Assembly (NCBI GenBank): GCA_902796975.1
Contig: CADBRF010000017.1
Span: 1-7,260 of the forward strand
Source: an uncultured Coriobacteriaceae bacterium
GTDB lineage: Bacteria; Actinomycetota; Coriobacteriia; Coriobacteriales; QAMH01
Direction of reading: 5' to 3'
DNA length: 7,260 bases
How positions within the stretch are numbered: position 1 is the first letter of the stretch; every line of letters starts with the position of its first letter. Below the pieces are notes generated by a model that saw only the letters and a program-made list of their open reading frames with translations, searched no databases and was not told the origin of the DNA. Made by a program: the position numbers and the translations under genes. Positions 6,388-7,260 of this stretch are shown piece by piece.

Positions 6388-6435
6388 AGGCAAGAGGTCT
6401 GTTGTCCACCATCATCCGCCGTATGTGTAGAGCGC

Positions 6436-7260
6436 TTAGTCTTCCAGATAGGCGATGAGCCGGTTATACATCTCCGCCAGATCAACCGAAGGGGTCCAGC
6501 CAAGCGCGCGGATTGCGCTCGTATCAAGCGGCAGATGGTGGTCGGGCGGATAAGGCGCGTCCGGATCCACCTCGATGCGCACGGCGATTTTCCCGCCAGC
6601 ACACTCGCGGGCGACAAGCTCAGCCATCTCGCGCACTGATGAGTAGGTGGCCTCGTTTGCGATGTTGTAGGAGCGGCCATCCTCGCCACGAAGCAAGACA
6701 ACGAGCAGGCCCTTTACCGCGTCGAGCGTGTAGTTGTACATCCGGGTGCTCTGCCCCGTGGTCTTGAGCACGATATCCTCGCCGTTGATGGCGCAGCGGG
6801 CGAACTGGGCAAAGACGCGGCCATCGGTCTTGGGGATGCCCGGGCCAAAGGTCTGGGCAAGGCGGGCGCTCTTTGCGTGCACCCCATATTCGTGGGCATA
6901 GGCGGCGGCGAAGAACTCGGCCATGCGCTTGCCCTCCGGATAGCAGCTCCGCATGGAGAGCGGGTTCACATAGCCCGCATCAGGTTCGCCCAGCTTGTGC
7001 TCGGTGCCCGGAGTGGCATTGCCATTGCCGTAGACTTCCATGCTGGAGACGTAGACGAAAGATTCCACTTGAGCCTGATTGGCCAGTTCGAGCATGTTGC
7101 TCGTGCCATCAACGACTGTGGCCGCCGTCTCGACCGGATGGTTCATGAAAAAGGCCGATGCCGTGGGGCAGCCCGCATGGATGATAAAATCGCGGGGCAG
7201 GGAGAAATCCTTGAATTCCAGGAGATCAGACACGCACAACTCGAGGCCGTCATCGGAGCC
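6436..7260 (-). CDS. NAD-dependent epimerase/dehydratase, extended SDR (5'-partial)
   Basis: The minus-strand frame is open from the window edge (7260) to TAA at 6436-6438, giving 274 visible residues. The N-terminal GxxGxxG nucleotide-binding motif, probably some 50-60 residues, lies outside. Visible hallmarks are FIIHAGCP at 25-32 (end of a Rossmann strand), YVSSMEVYG at 70-78 with the catalytic Ser, and YPEGK at 107-111 (the YxxxK pair). Further on are FGPG, a TRMYNYTLDAVKGLL segment and YNIANE, typical of nucleotide-sugar epimerases, 4,6-dehydratases and UDP-glucuronate decarboxylases. The YxEGKRxAE form recalls the decarboxylase-like branch, but the exact reaction cannot be assigned. In this setting it probably supplies an NDP-sugar, or an NDP-linked polyol precursor, for the surface polymer. 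The TTG at 7237-7239 is internal, not a start. It converges on the short transferase gene. Confidence 0.9.
   Translation of the reverse strand, partial: GSDDGLELCVSDLLEFKDFSLPRDFIIHAGCPTASAFFMNHPVETAATVVDGTSNMLELANQAQVESFVYVSSMEVYGNGNATPGTEHKLGEPDAGYVNPLSMRSCYPEGKRMAEFFAAAYAHEYGVHAKSARLAQTFGPGIPKTDGRVFAQFARCAINGEDIVLKTTGQSTRMYNYTLDAVKGLLVVLLRGEDGRSYNIANEATYSSVREMAELVARECAGGKIAVRIEVDPDAPYPPDHHLPLDTSAIRALGWTPSVDLAEMYNRLIAYLED

Overview
The window looks like part of a cell-wall or surface glycopolymer locus (teichoic-acid-like or phosphopolyol capsule) from a high-GC Gram-positive bacterium. The G+C-rich coding sequence, the GGAGGAG-type ribosome binding site and the protein style suggest an actinobacterium. 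My best guess is a Coriobacteriia member (Collinsella/Olsenella-like), with Bifidobacterium-type lineages as an alternative. This assignment is inference: no marker gene is present.

Layout: (1) bases 1-1619, plus strand: a CDP-glycerol glycerophosphotransferase-family protein, cut at its N-terminus by the window edge. (2) Bases 1620-2030: a gene-free convergent intergenic region made almost entirely of repeats. Two direct ~145-bp copies lie inside a block bounded by imperfect terminal inverted repeats, with hairpins next to both flanking stop codons. (3) Bases 3233-4999 then 2031-3209, minus strand, read in that order: a second, TagF-like CDP-glycerol-type transferase followed 23 bases later by a family 2 glycosyltransferase, very probably one operon. 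(4) Bases 5000-5134: a divergent intergenic region with two inverted repeats. (5) Bases 5135-6259, plus strand: a third, shorter CDP-glycerol-type transferase. (6) Bases 6260-6435: a second convergent intergenic region with two candidate hairpin terminators. (7) Bases 6436-7260, minus strand: the C-terminal part of an extended-SDR NAD-dependent nucleotide-sugar epimerase/dehydratase, cut by the window edge.

Together the genes would make a nucleotide sugar (SDR enzyme), add sugars (GT2) and add or polymerise polyol-phosphate units (three transferases of different subclasses). The polymer is therefore probably a glycosylated poly(polyol phosphate). No linkage-unit enzyme (TagA/TarA), cytidylyltransferase (TagD/TarI) or ABC exporter (TagGH) lies in the window, so the exact polymer cannot be named. 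The strand changes three times between the five genes, and the least ordinary sequence is the repeat mosaic at 1629-2028.
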